NCBI GenBank assembly: GCA_003290165.1
Contig: QNQO01010738.1
Coordinates: 1-64,000, forward strand
DNA from: Berberis thunbergii
Lineage: Eukaryota > Streptophyta > Magnoliopsida > Ranunculales > Berberidaceae
Length of the DNA stretch: 64,000 nt
Reading direction: 5' to 3'
Below the pieces are notes generated by a model, which was not told where the DNA came from, searched no databases, and saw only the letters and a list, made by a program, of their open reading frames with translations. Shown piece by piece: positions 21,885-31,560 of the stretch. The translations under genes were made by a program, and so were the position numbers. Each line of letters opens with the position of its first letter. Positions within the stretch are counted from its first letter, which is position 1.

Positions 21885-23731
21885 GTTCCCATATTAATGT
21901 TCATTTTATCTTAATGAAAAGATGTTAAATGATAAGTTCAGTTAACTTACATCAATCATTATGGATTACAGATCAACTCATGCAATGGAAGAGACTGTGG
22001 AGATACTTTCACTGGTCCAAACAAACCATACAAACCTTCTCTCTGGACTGAGAACTGGACTGCTCAGTAAGTGTTACATATGGTGACCATAACACCATTT
22101 TAGTGACTAATTATGAATTTTATTCTGCTTTAAGATGTTTATGAAATCTCTCAATGTCTACAGGTTCCGTGTGTTTGGTGACCCCCCCCTTCCATGAGAT
22201 CAGCAGAGGCTATTGCATACTCAGTCGCCCGCTTTTTCTCGAGAAACGACACTCTTGGAAATTACTACATGGTATGAGCCACGAGTATCTATTCCCTAAT
22301 AGCCCATTCACAAAGGCAGAAACTTATCATAGTGATCTGACTCTCTGTTCATTTTAACAGTACCATGGTGGAACAAACTTTGGTAGAAATGGCGCTTCAT
22401 TTGTAACAACTCGCTACTATGATAAAGCTCCACTTGACGAATATGGTAATTACTATTCTTATGATATAACAATGTATATAAGAACTTGTATATTAGCTTA
22501 CAACTCACACTGTCAATTTTGACATGTTTCCATCTCTGTTACACCTTTCCTGTTATATTTCCTTTCCTGGTTTTTATGCTTCAATTTTAGGAATACTCTT
22601 TGTATATGCTCTGTCACGTTTCTGCATTTGTTGTTTGCCATAGCAATTTTACATGTACTTGCGTGTATTTCTACAGCAATGTTCTCATCTTATCATGTAA
22701 GAAGGCTAATGTTGAATTTACAGGGAAGGATGATTCTGGCACACTTATGTGATGAACATAAGGGATTGAAAACTGGAATGTGCTTGGTATGTTGTAGTTA
22801 TCTAATGCAAATCTAATTTGCTTTCTAAAATTTGTTTTGTATTCTTCTATCAGTGGTTTAGTTTCTTTAGCTCTCATCATGGAAGACTCTGTACTCAAGT
22901 GCTTTGTGTCATTTTTGAACAATCCTACCCGACAATCATATGAAATGATAAAAGTTTTGATGGAGACTTGCAGTTTCTTTATGATGCAAAATCTCTTTGT
23001 AAATGACATTCCTCAAATATCTATTAATCACCAACTCTGAGTAGAACCTAAAATTTGAGTTCTAATGCAACAATAAGATTTGCTATAATTAGTTAGCAAT
23101 TTTGACTTTCCTTGTTTCATCTTTTGCAGTCACTGTTGTATCTACCTTTTGCCATTGCTAATGCGCTAACCGCCAGACTCAATGATGGGTATGCGATGGG
23201 GTTTGTCACAAATGTTGGTTTGAAAATTGATTCCTGCTATTCTTTTTCCATTTGTAATCTCTCTTTTGAAATCCTTTGCAGGGTTCCTTTAGTTGATGAG
23301 AGCTTGGTTCATCTGGGCTATTGAGTGTTCACAGGTAACATTTTCTGACAGTTTGTCAACTTTTAAATTTAAATCATAAGAAGGGCTGGTCATAAATTAA
23401 TATTATTGCTAAATAATAATCTCTTTTTGTGTTATTTGTTGCCTCCTAATTATTTTTCAATGTATTCAATGGCTCTCTACTTGCACTGTGCTACGTCAGT
23501 CATCCATGAAATCACCACTGCTCTAGGGATCTATTGTTTCAGGTAAGCAATGTGTTACTCAATTCAACAATATAGCACTGCATCTAACAATCATCTTAGC
23601 TGATAAATCATGCAGCATCCTTTATTTTTTGTGAGTTTCAAGTTGGTTTTTGACATTTGCCTCGTTGATGACAGAATAACAAGGAAAGAAGCTTGAGAGA
23701 GGAGCACATTTTCAGCTTGCCTTGTGTTTTT

Positions 23732-24045
23732 ATCCAACTCTTATTCTAGTCATTTGACGAACAATTGAGATGCAATGGTGCTTCTGAACAAGGAGGTGGC
23801 GACAAGAAAGACGCGATGAAACATCTTAATAACGCCCACTTGACGCCATTTTCTCTCAAGGTAAATGAAATGCAAAACATGTACTCCAGTGCTTCACATC
23901 CTTCATCAATTTAGTTCACCAATTCATGTAACTTTTAGAGCTCTTACTCCTGAATTTTTTTTTTCTAATGGTGCATGTGCATGGTAGCACTACTTTACAT
24001 TGTGTGAGTGACTAGAAGTTGTCACATAGACATACAAATTATTGA

Positions 24046-24103
<58 letters not shown>

Positions 24104-24216
24104 TATAATAAATACATAACAAAGAATTTAGGTTGACATTATTTATTTACTCTGATGATTGTGCAAATTGTGATTTTAATGCGGTTCTGGCGATGTTGGT
24201 GAACTGATAATAGCCA
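23732..24216 (+). repeat. Duplicated unidentified exon block, copy A
   Basis: Begins ATCCAACTCTTATTCTAG, a good acceptor, then an open exon SFDEQLRCNGASEQGGGD ... HLTPFSLK and a GT donor. It is nearly identical to 25995-26436, including intron sequence, so it is a recent duplication within the transposon. Copy A carries a long (TTA)n run at about 24045-24103 (near 20 units) where copy B has only a few. I do not recognise the protein. Confidence 0.82.
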
Positions 24217-24582
24217 TGGTAGAGGGGGCATATTAGTTCTTGGAGAGATTGTTGAACCGGATGGAGGTGGCATATTAGTCCACTTGTTCTGTCACAGTAC
24301 GTTTCTTCTTCCCCTTGAATGTTGTTTTACTATTAATCTTCCTTTTCTGCTTTTTCATCTTCTCATTTTTCATTTCACTCTTTTCTGCATAAATATAAAT
24401 GTTGACATCTCATGAGTTACTCAAGCTTACGAGTCTAATTCATATGTTGGTTTTGGCACTACTTTATATATTTGTCAGTGTTTTGTATCTAAGACAGTTA
24501 ATAATGTTTTTTGCATCATTAGTAAGATAAACTGGTTCTTTGTGCATTCTTCAATTGTTTTTTCTACGTGTGTGATATGTAG

Positions 24583-25493
24583 GTTGGTCGAGGTTCTCGT
24601 GGAAATGTGACCATCTTGCCAACTCTTGTTATTAATAATGTCCAGTATCGAGGTTTATATGCATCACTCTTCTAGTTTGAATTATTATGAGCATGTTTAT
24701 TATCTGGGTGCACCAAGATGGTGTTTGATCATTATCTAAAAAACTGGTTCTTTGTCTTATTTTTCTTGTCCTGATTTTGTTACTCGGATGGTTTGGTACC
24801 AATATCAGCTAATTTCTTACGGATTCATAGTTGGTAGTTTTCTACAGAATGTTGTTATACAGTTCTTTTTTGCATGTTCATTAATAATGTTGTGCTACTT
24901 ATTCGGTTATACTCATCTTTCAAATTATCATTCATCAACACATTCTACTTGCCAAGGCCCTTGGTTGTTATGTTGAGAATGAATTCTGTTGTGATGTCAT
25001 CAGTATGATTAACACCATTCTTTCACATTTTCTGAAGGAAAACTTGAGAGAACTTTCGCACTGAAGGCTATATGTGCAGGCTTTAAGGAGACAATTGATC
25101 CTCCGGTTTGTTTGAGTGGAGGTTGGTGCCAATTTCTGTTCCAGATGTATCTGGTCACTGAAGCTCTTGACATGTTTTTTTCAAATTGATATTATGTTGT
25201 TTTTTTCTACTTGTATAGATCTTGAGACCAACGAGTGCCTTGATAGGAATGGTGGCTGTTGGATTGATACAAAATATAATATAACAGCTTGCAAGGTATT
25301 CTATGGAGATCATGTTGGGTATCCTTTGATGGAACCTTTCTGCATGTATGGTTTATGGTCTTATTCCATTCTCAATTGACACTAATTTATAGATTATTTT
25401 ACTTTGTGTAGGACACTTTCAGGGGCAGAGTCTGTAAGTCTCCCCTCGTCAACGATGTTCAGTATCATGGAGATGGTTATGCTGCTTGTGAAG
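24583..25493 (+). pseudogene. VSR: Captured vacuolar sorting receptor exons, open reading
   Basis: Four consecutive exons, 24583-24652, 25038-25121, 25219-25295 and 25412-25493, join in frame without stops. They give [50 protein letters not shown] and NITACKDTFRGRVCKSP, VNDVQYHGDGYAACE. This is the end of the luminal cargo-binding region and the start of the cysteine-rich EGF-like repeats of plant VSR/BP80 proteins, which bring soluble proteins to the vacuole. Split codons at each junction match (for example GTATCGAG joined to GAAAACTT). The signal peptide, PA domain and transmembrane segment are absent, so it is an internal fragment. Its clean reading suggests recent capture. Confidence 0.88.
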
Positions 25494-25776
25494 GTATAGC
25501 TTTAATTTTCGTTTGCGTGCTCCATGCTTGAATAATAATATAACCACGTGGCCAGGTGGGATATGCAGGATTCAATGAGAATAGTGGCATTGAACATAGA
25601 TGTTGTTACTACATTAAGAAACTCCTATTTTTCTGTTGATAGGATAAAATATTTACCTCCTTTGAGCATAGATTCTTAATCCATGTAATAGAAACTAAAA
25701 ATTACAAAATAATAAACCTCAACCAGTTATGAATTAGATTACCACCTACTAATAGTCTGGGAGTAACAATGTACAG

Positions 25777-25922
25777 GAATTGATCCAAACCACAATCTTG
25801 ACTTGAGTCTGGGAAATTCGGTGTCCAAGGATGGAGAAGCTCGTGAAGGATATGATCAAAGATCTCTGCTATTGTCGTTGGAGCCTGACTGGAGGAATAA
25901 TAATCGTGGCATTAAGCTCATG
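25777..25922 (+). pseudogene. Captured AP2-type transcription factor exon
   Basis: A single exon with acceptor ACAG and donor GTACG. It reads GIDPNHNLDLSLGNSVSKDG, then EAREGYDQRSLLLSLEPDW. HNLDLSLG is typical of the acidic/EAR-like stretch between or after the AP2 domains in APETALA2/TOE-type regulators. No AP2 DNA-binding domain is present in the window. The assignment is moderate because only one short conserved motif supports it. Confidence 0.55.
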
Positions 25923-25994
25923 GTACGATATTTGTAACCTATTATTCGGTTTTGCTCATTATATTTGATTGTGAAATTGTAAACTTACAATGCA

Positions 25995-26436
25995 ATCCAA
26001 CTCTTATTCTAGTCATTTGACGAACAATTGAGAAGCAATGGTGCTTCTGAACAAGGAGGTGGTGACAAGACAGACGCGATGAAGCATCTTAATAACGCCC
26101 ACTTGACGCCATTCTCTCTCAAGGTAAATAAAATGCAAAACATGTACTCCAGTGCTTCACATCCTTCATCAATTTAGTTCACCAATTCATGTAACTTTTA
26201 GAGCTCTTACTCCTGAATTTTTTTTTCTAATGGTGCATGTGCATGGTAGCACTACTTTACGTTGTGTGTGTGACTAGAAGTTGTCACATAGACATACAAA
26301 TTATTGTATTTATTATTATTATTTTAATAAATACATAACAAAGCATTTAGGTTGACATTATTTATTTACTCTGATGATTGTGCAAATTGTGATATTAATG
26401 CAGTTCTGGTGTTGTTGGTGAACTGATAATAGCCAC
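25995..26436 (+). repeat. Duplicated unidentified exon block, copy B
   Basis: The second copy of the block at 23732-24216: an exon SFDEQLRSNGASEQGGGDKT ... LTPFSLK, its intron, and the start of the following exon (GELIIATSEDQADADLKAIT), which continues to about 26478 here but is cut off in copy A. The fuller 3' end suggests copy B is closer to the source. The protein is not recognised. Confidence 0.8.
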
Positions 26437-26478
26437 GTCGGAAGACCAAGCTGATGCAGATCTTAAAGCAATTACTGT

Positions 26479-26794
26479 ATGTAAAAATTTTGTTTTATGT
26501 CCCATAGACGATCACAATTTTGTTTTGTGTAGTTATTTAAGTTTAAGTGAGTTATATCTCAATTTGAGGTTGACAGTATTTGGGATTGTATTTTTTTGTG
26601 ATGGACAATTTATTGAGTATATGAAAATTAATTTAATTTTGTTCAGGTTTAAGATGTTTATAATTTGCCAATTTTATTTTCAATTTTAAGATTAATTTTA
26701 AATTTTAAATTTTGTTCAGGTTCAATTTTCAATTTTATTGTTCAGGTTTAAGATGTTTATAATAAAATTATTTTTCAATTTTATTTTGTTAGCC
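26479..26794. other. AT-rich spacer with short direct repeat
   Basis: No gene. GTTCAGGTTTAAGATGTTTA occurs twice (about 26643 and 26740), with TTTCAATTTTA-type words in between. Confidence 0.4.
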
Positions 26795-27440
26795 ACGGCA
26801 ATCTGGTCGTCGCTAATGGGTATTTTTTTCGGGATTTAGCGACGGCACGAAGCCGTCACTAACTAGCCACGGCAATCTGGTTGTCGCTAATATGTATTTG
26901 AATTTGGAATTTAGCAACGGCACGAAGCCGTCACTAACTAGCCACGGTAATTAGGCCGTCGCTAATGGGCATTTCTATTCGGCATTTAGCGACGGCACGA
27001 AGCAGTCGCTAGCTAGCCACGACAATCTGGCCGTCGCTAGCTAGCCACGACAATCTGGCCGTCGCTAATATGTATTTTAATTTCGAAATTAGCGACGACA
27101 CGAAGCCGTCACTAACTAGCCACACTAATCTGGCCGTCGCCAATGGTCATTTTATTCGGTACTTAGCGACGGCACGAAGCCGTCGCTAGCTAGCCACGAC
27201 AATCTGGTCGTTGCTAATATGTATTTGAATTTGGAAATTAGCGATGACACTATTCAAATTAGCGACGGTGTGTAGCTGTCTCCAATTAGCTACACCTAGT
27301 TTGTCGTCGCTGATTCAAATAGCGACGCTAATAGTTGCTACGGGATTGCGACGGTTGGTTTTCCGTCGCTGATTCGTTTTAGCTATGGTTTAGGGTCAAT
27401 TTGCAACGGATTTTAGCCGTTGCTGATGTCAAATTTTTTT
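26795..27440. repeat. Right subterminal repeat array of the CACTA element
   Basis: Six to seven units of CACTAACTAGCCACGGCAAT, then CTGGTCGTCGCTAATG, a T-rich spacer and TTAGCGACGGCACGAAGCC. The inverted core TTAGCGACGG matches the left array but the unit backbone (CACGAAGCCGTC rather than CACTAGGGCCGTAG) differs. Near the tip the units break up into GACGGTTGGTTTTCCGTCG and CAACGGATTTTAGCCGTTG, small palindromes next to the terminal GTAGTG. Confidence 0.88.
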
Positions 27441-27622
27441 GTAGTGCAGAAAGCCAATCAGTTTCTATCTAATACATCATCCCGAAGCAATGAGTACAAC
27501 TCCTCCAATGGTTTAATCCGAAGAGGTAACACCATAACTAGGCATCTACTAATCAAGCCTAAGCTCCAATTCTTCTCACTAAAACTACAACTCTTCTCAC
27601 TAAAACTATACCAGATATGTCT

Positions 27623-28055
27623 AAAGATTGTTACAAAATATAGAAGGGAAATGGATTTAGTGGAATGGAAAATAACAAAAAGATAAACATACAAAGAAAT
27701 TGAATATTCTGAAATAAAATGAATAAGAAAAGATAGACTTATCAGAATTTTGGTGATTGAGGCATGTGCTTTGGCACATTGTCCTTAAGACAGATTCGCC
27801 TTTGCTAATGTGGGTATGATTCTAGTAGGCGTCTTGTCTCCAAGATACAATGATCAATCACATAGAAGTAGCATACTACAAGTTTGTGTTTGGTGAACTG
27901 AATTTGTACTTGTAGTGTACAAAACATTGGGAGAGGGAAGGGTTTATATAATTCACGAAAAGACTCTCCAAAATCAAGGTGACTCCCCATAATCAAATGG
28001 TAACCCCTCACAATACAAGTACAAGTGTCTTTTGGGTGATAGAATATATGCAAAT
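27623..28055. repeat. Dispersed repeat, copy 2, interrupted by Copia element
   Basis: Matches 2656-3725. Homology runs to TGTCTTTTGGG at 28026-28036, stops where the Copia element begins, and about 20 bases of it (GGGAACAAAATACACTTT) reappear right after the element at 31041, where copy 1 has GGGAAAAAAAATGCACCTTT. This confirms the Copia insertion point. Confidence 0.75.
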
Positions 28056-28069
28056 CTGTTATTATTGAG
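28037..28069 (+). repeat. Remnant of the 5' LTR
   Basis: The first 21 bases are identical to the start of the 3' LTR, then GTTATTATTGAG before the junction to coding sequence (TGTAATAAAACTAG). Confidence 0.75.
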
Positions 28070-29122
28070 TGTAATAAAACTAGTGGTTCTCCTGTTTGTC
28101 ACTCTTGCCCACTTGGAAAACATGTTAAATTGCCTTTTGTTGCTTCTAATTCATGCACTTTTATGCCATTTGATATTATCCATAGTGATCTTTGGACATC
28201 TCCTGTTTTGAGCTCTTCATGTCACCATTCTTATGTTCTTTTGTTGGATGATTACTCGAATTTTTTGTGCACATTTCCCTTATCTAAGAAATCACAAGTT
28301 TATTCTACATTTCTTGCTTTTCGGGCTTTCATTCGTACTCAATTTGAAAGGGAAATTAAAAATGTTCAATGTGATAATGGTAGGGAGTTTGATAATAAGC
28401 CATTTTGGGAATTCTGTAAAGTTCATGGACTGTCTTTTCGCCTTTCTTGCCCACATACTTCTTCAGAAAATGGCAAATTCGAAAGAAAAATTCGGACCAT
28501 TAACAACATTTTTCGCACTCTACTTGCCCATGCTTCCGTACCACCTTCCTTTTGGCATCATGCATTGCAAATGGCAACATACCTTCTAAACATATTTCCA
28601 AGTAAACAATTGGCCTATCAATCCCCTCTCAAAATTCTCTATCAAAAATACCCATCTTATTCTCATCTTCGAGTGTTCGGTTGCTTATGCTACCCTCTTT
28701 TTCCCTCTACCACTATAAACAAGCTCCAAGCCCGGTCAACTCCATGTGTCCTTTTGGGTTACCCATCACATCATCGTGGTTACAAGTGTTATGATTTATC
28801 GTCCCATAGAATCATCCTTAGTTGCCATGTCATATTTGATGAAACAACTTTTCCGTTTGCTAAGCTTCATAATCCTAAGTCTCAAACGTATGATTTTTTG
28901 GGTGACGGGTTGTCTCCTTATTTGGTCCATCATTTGACCTCACAAACAGGCCCAACACAAATACAGCCTACCTTGGGCTCTCCTCCCCAGACTCCACCAC
29001 ACAATCCGGCGCAACCTCCTATTCAGCCCAGTTCGCCACTCCAACCAGCTTCACCACGCCCAGCGACCCTCAGCCTACCTCCTCAGCCCAGTTTGCTAGG
29101 CCATTCGTTGGCAGCCCAGTGA
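28068..29122 (+). pseudogene. Copia polyprotein: GAG-pre-integrase end and integrase
   Basis: The open frame enters from the deletion junction with TSGSPVCHSCPLGKHVKLPF, the CxxC half of the integrase zinc domain; the histidine half is lost. Then follows the integrase core with aspartates in IIHSDLW and VQCDNGREFDNK and the glutamate in SSENGKFERK, the DDE triad of Copia integrases. The tail is proline-rich (QPTLGSPPQTPP and following) and ends at a TGA at 29120-29122 where reverse transcriptase continues in another frame. Without the zinc domain and with the frame break it is not expected to work. Confidence 0.88.
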
Positions 29123-30860
29123 ACACCCAGCCAACCTCCGTGTCTTCTCCTGCTGCTGGTCCACATTCATCAGGCCCACACACGAGTCAGCCCACTACCC
29201 ACTCTCCAGTTCTGCCTAATCCAATTCTGGCCCAAAGGCCCGTTACTTGCAGTCAACGTGCGATATTTAAACCAAACAAAAAGTATGGCCTCCATACCCA
29301 CGTTACCAAGTCTCCTCTACCTCGTAACCCCGTGTTGACTCTTCGTGACCCGAATGAGAAAATGGCTATGGATGATGAATATTCTGCTCTTATTAAAAAT
29401 AAGACGTGGAAGTTGGTGCCCCGTCCGCATGATGTTAATGTAATTCAGTCTATGTGGATTTTTACGCACAAGGTTAAATCTGATGGTTCTTTTGAGAGGC
29501 ATAAAACCTGTCTTGTAGGTGATGGCAAAGCTCAACAGGTTGGCGTGGATTGTGGAGAGACTTTTAGTCCGGTTGTCAAACCGGCTACTATTCGAACTGT
29601 TTTCAGTTTGGCTCTCTCTAAAGCATGGCCCATTCACCAGCTTGACGTGAAAAATGCGTTCTTGCATGGCGAACTCAAAGAATTTGTATACATGCATCAG
29701 CCCATGGGTTTTAGAGACCCGACATATCCAGATTATGTCTGTTTACTGAAGAAATCTTTGTATGGGCTCAAGCAAGCTCATCGGGCTTGGTACAAGCGAT
29801 TTGCTGATTATGTTTATGCTATTGGGTTCTCTCACAGCAAGTCTGGTCATTCCCTCTTCATCTACCGTCACGGTACTGATATGGCTTACATTCTTCTGTA
29901 TGTAGACGATATTATCTTAAATGCTTCCTCAGATGCTCTTCGCCGGTCTATCATGACACTTTTTGCCTCAGAATTCACTATGAAAGACTTGGGGCCTTTA
30001 AGTTACTTCTTGGGTATAGCGGTAACTCGTCATACAGGTGGTCTATTTTTATCTCTGAGGAAGTATGCCGAAGAAATTATAGAACAAGCTGGCATGTCGT
30101 CTTGTAAGCCATCTCCCACACCGGTTGATACTAAACCGAAGCTGCGTGCTACCTCTAGCACACCTTACGATAATCCATCACATTATCGCAGCCTTGCCGG
30201 AGCCCTGCAGTATCTCACTTTCATGAGGCCCGACATATCTTATGTTGTACAACAGATCTGTTTATTCGTGCATAACCCGATGGAGGAACACTTGCATGCA
30301 CTCAAGCGCATTATGCGCTACATTAAGGGCACTATGGATCATGACCTGGATCTATATCCCTCTTCGACAACCACTCTCCTGTCTTATACAGATGCCAATT
30401 GGGTGGATGACCTGATACCAGACGCTCGACATCTGGTTATTGTGTTTTTCTTGGTGCTAATTTGATCTCTTGGTCATCTAAACGACAGGCTACTTTGTCT
30501 CGCTCTAGTGCAGAAGCCGAGTACCGGGGGGTTGCCAATGTGGTATCTGAGTCTTGTTGGTTACGAAACCTTCTCCTGGAGCTTCATTGTCCTATTCAGA
30601 AAGCTACATTGGTCTATTGTGATAATATTAGTGCGATATATCTCTCAGGAAATCCGGTTCAACATCAGCGTACTAAGCATATCGAGATGGATATTCTTTT
30701 TGTTCGCGAGAAGGTATCTTGTGGACAGGTACGCATCCTACATGTCCCGACGCGATATCAGATTACAGATATTTTTACAAAAGGCTTTCCATTGGTTCTG
30801 TTTGAGGATTTTCGGGACAGTCTCAGCGTACAACAACCTCCCGCTTCGACTGTGGGGGTG
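29119..30860 (+). pseudogene. Copia polyprotein: reverse transcriptase and RNase H
   Basis: Frame 29119-30465 has the RVT_2 domain: WKLVPRPHDVNVIQSMWIF, QLDVKNAFLHGELKEFVYMH, KKSLYGLKQAHRAWY and the catalytic YVDDIIL. It then follows MKDLGPLSYFLGI and into RNase H (YTDANW). A one-base change near 30410 shifts frame; RNase H continues in 30462-30863 as ISWSSKRQATLSRSSAEAEY, QRTKHIEMD and the DIFTKG motif before the polypurine tract. Apart from the two frame breaks the catalytic residues are present. Confidence 0.9.
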
Positions 30861-31038
30861 TGATAGAATATATGCAAATCTCTTCAAATCTATTATTATT
30901 CAGTAGGTGTATAATTAGTCTGTTATTATTTAGTAGGTGTATAATTCGTTTCCTTAATTATAGCCTAGGATCTTATTTGTAAACCTGTATATAAACAGAC
31001 AACAGTGAATGAAAAGGAGGGGGAATTATCTTCCTTTA
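30861..31038 (+). repeat. 3' LTR of the Copia element
   Basis: Starts TGATAGAATATATG directly after the polypurine tract, includes TATTATTATTCAGTAGGTGT twice in variant form and TATATAAACAGAC, and stops at TTCCTTTA before the TTGGG duplication. Confidence 0.85.
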
Positions 31039-31043
31039 TTGGG

Positions 31044-31560
31044 AACAAAATACACTTTTTTGGTGGCTGAAGACACTCCGATGCTTAAGTCAGCAACTCT
31101 GTTTGAAAAAAAAAAAGTAAATCTGGACAAAACTCAGTTGAAGTTGCAGACCTGTGTCGAATTTTCCATTTACCTTTTATAATAGTCGTGGTTAATACTC
31201 TGCGCGACTTAAGCATGTGAAGTGCAACAGAAGGAGCGTAACTCCCTCCATGACTCTTTTTGGTTCAACGTTCATCTTCTTTATGAGAAAACTCGTGTCG
31301 GGCTTGGATTCGGGCTCTGATTCATTCGGGCTTTGTTTATGTCTTTTCATTGATGGGCTTTTTTCTGGGCCTTTGTGATCGACTTTATTCTTCTTGGGTT
31401 TTATGAAATCGCCCAATAGACTGGGCGCTATATCTTCATGACGGATGCTCTATGCCACGTGTACATCCGTGATGATCGATCTATTTTGATGCATCATCAA
31501 ATTACTTGATAAATTAATGATGTCACATTGTACCATCTATGAATACACTTGCTCAAATTT
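31044..31560. other. Unassigned retroelement-like sequence
   Basis: Starts with about 20 bases of the interrupted repeat, then GGTGGCTGAAGACACTCCG and other non-coding sequence with the look of an LTR or leader. No gene is supported; the 74-residue minus frame is low-complexity. Confidence 0.3.

Larger units (their letters stand above)
20391..22445 (+). pseudogene. BGAL: Captured beta-galactosidase (GH35) exons
   Basis: Exons are 20391-20629, 21972-22066, 22164-22271 and 22361-22445. Readable blocks are [20 protein letters not shown], containing the conserved NEY of the catalytic centre, then [37 protein letters not shown] and [28 protein letters not shown]; and [20 protein letters not shown]. 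These follow plant BGAL order for cell-wall galactosidases. Damage includes a TAA at about 20547-20549, stops near the first exon start, and a C8 run at 22182-22189 that shifts frame. The second intron (20630-21971) contains the antisense PMEI gene. The whole block lies in an AAPT intron. Confidence 0.87.
19603..23696 (+). pseudogene. AAPT: Captured aminoalcohol-phosphotransferase 3' half, split
   Basis: Six exons give the C-terminal half of plant AAPT, the membrane enzyme that makes phosphatidylcholine and phosphatidylethanolamine from diacylglycerol. Exon 19603-19687 gives AEYPHLVILGTGLSLGFLV; 22724-22786 GRMILAHLCDEHKGLKTGMC; 23130-23188 SLLYLPFAIANALTARLND; 23282-23334 VPLVDESLVHLGY with a TGA; about 23473-23542 YLHCATSVIHEITTALGIYC; 23675-23696 ITRKEA and the natural stop. 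Splice phases fit (for example GATGG joined to GGTTCC). The intron after the first exon is 3 kb because beta-galactosidase and PMEI sequence sit inside it. The CDP-alcohol phosphotransferase signature lies in the missing 5' half, so it cannot be active. Confidence 0.87.
28037..31038 (+). mobile_element. Copia retrotransposon with 5' internal deletion
   Basis: The element is flanked by TTGGG on both sides (28032-28036 and 31039-31043), a perfect 5-bp target duplication. The 3' LTR is 30861-31038 (178 bp), starting TGATAGAATATATGCAAATC, with a TATA box TATATAAA near 30988, preceded by a purine tract TGTGGGGGTG. The 5' LTR is present only as its first 33 bases (28037-28069); the sequence then jumps into the middle of the polyprotein. 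The rest of the 5' LTR, primer-binding site, gag and protease are missing. The outer LTR end appears as TA rather than CA. Confidence 0.9.

Noticed and set aside
28233..28589. Second open frame over the Copia integrase
   Set aside because: Different frame of the same sequence; the integrase frame carries the DDE residues.
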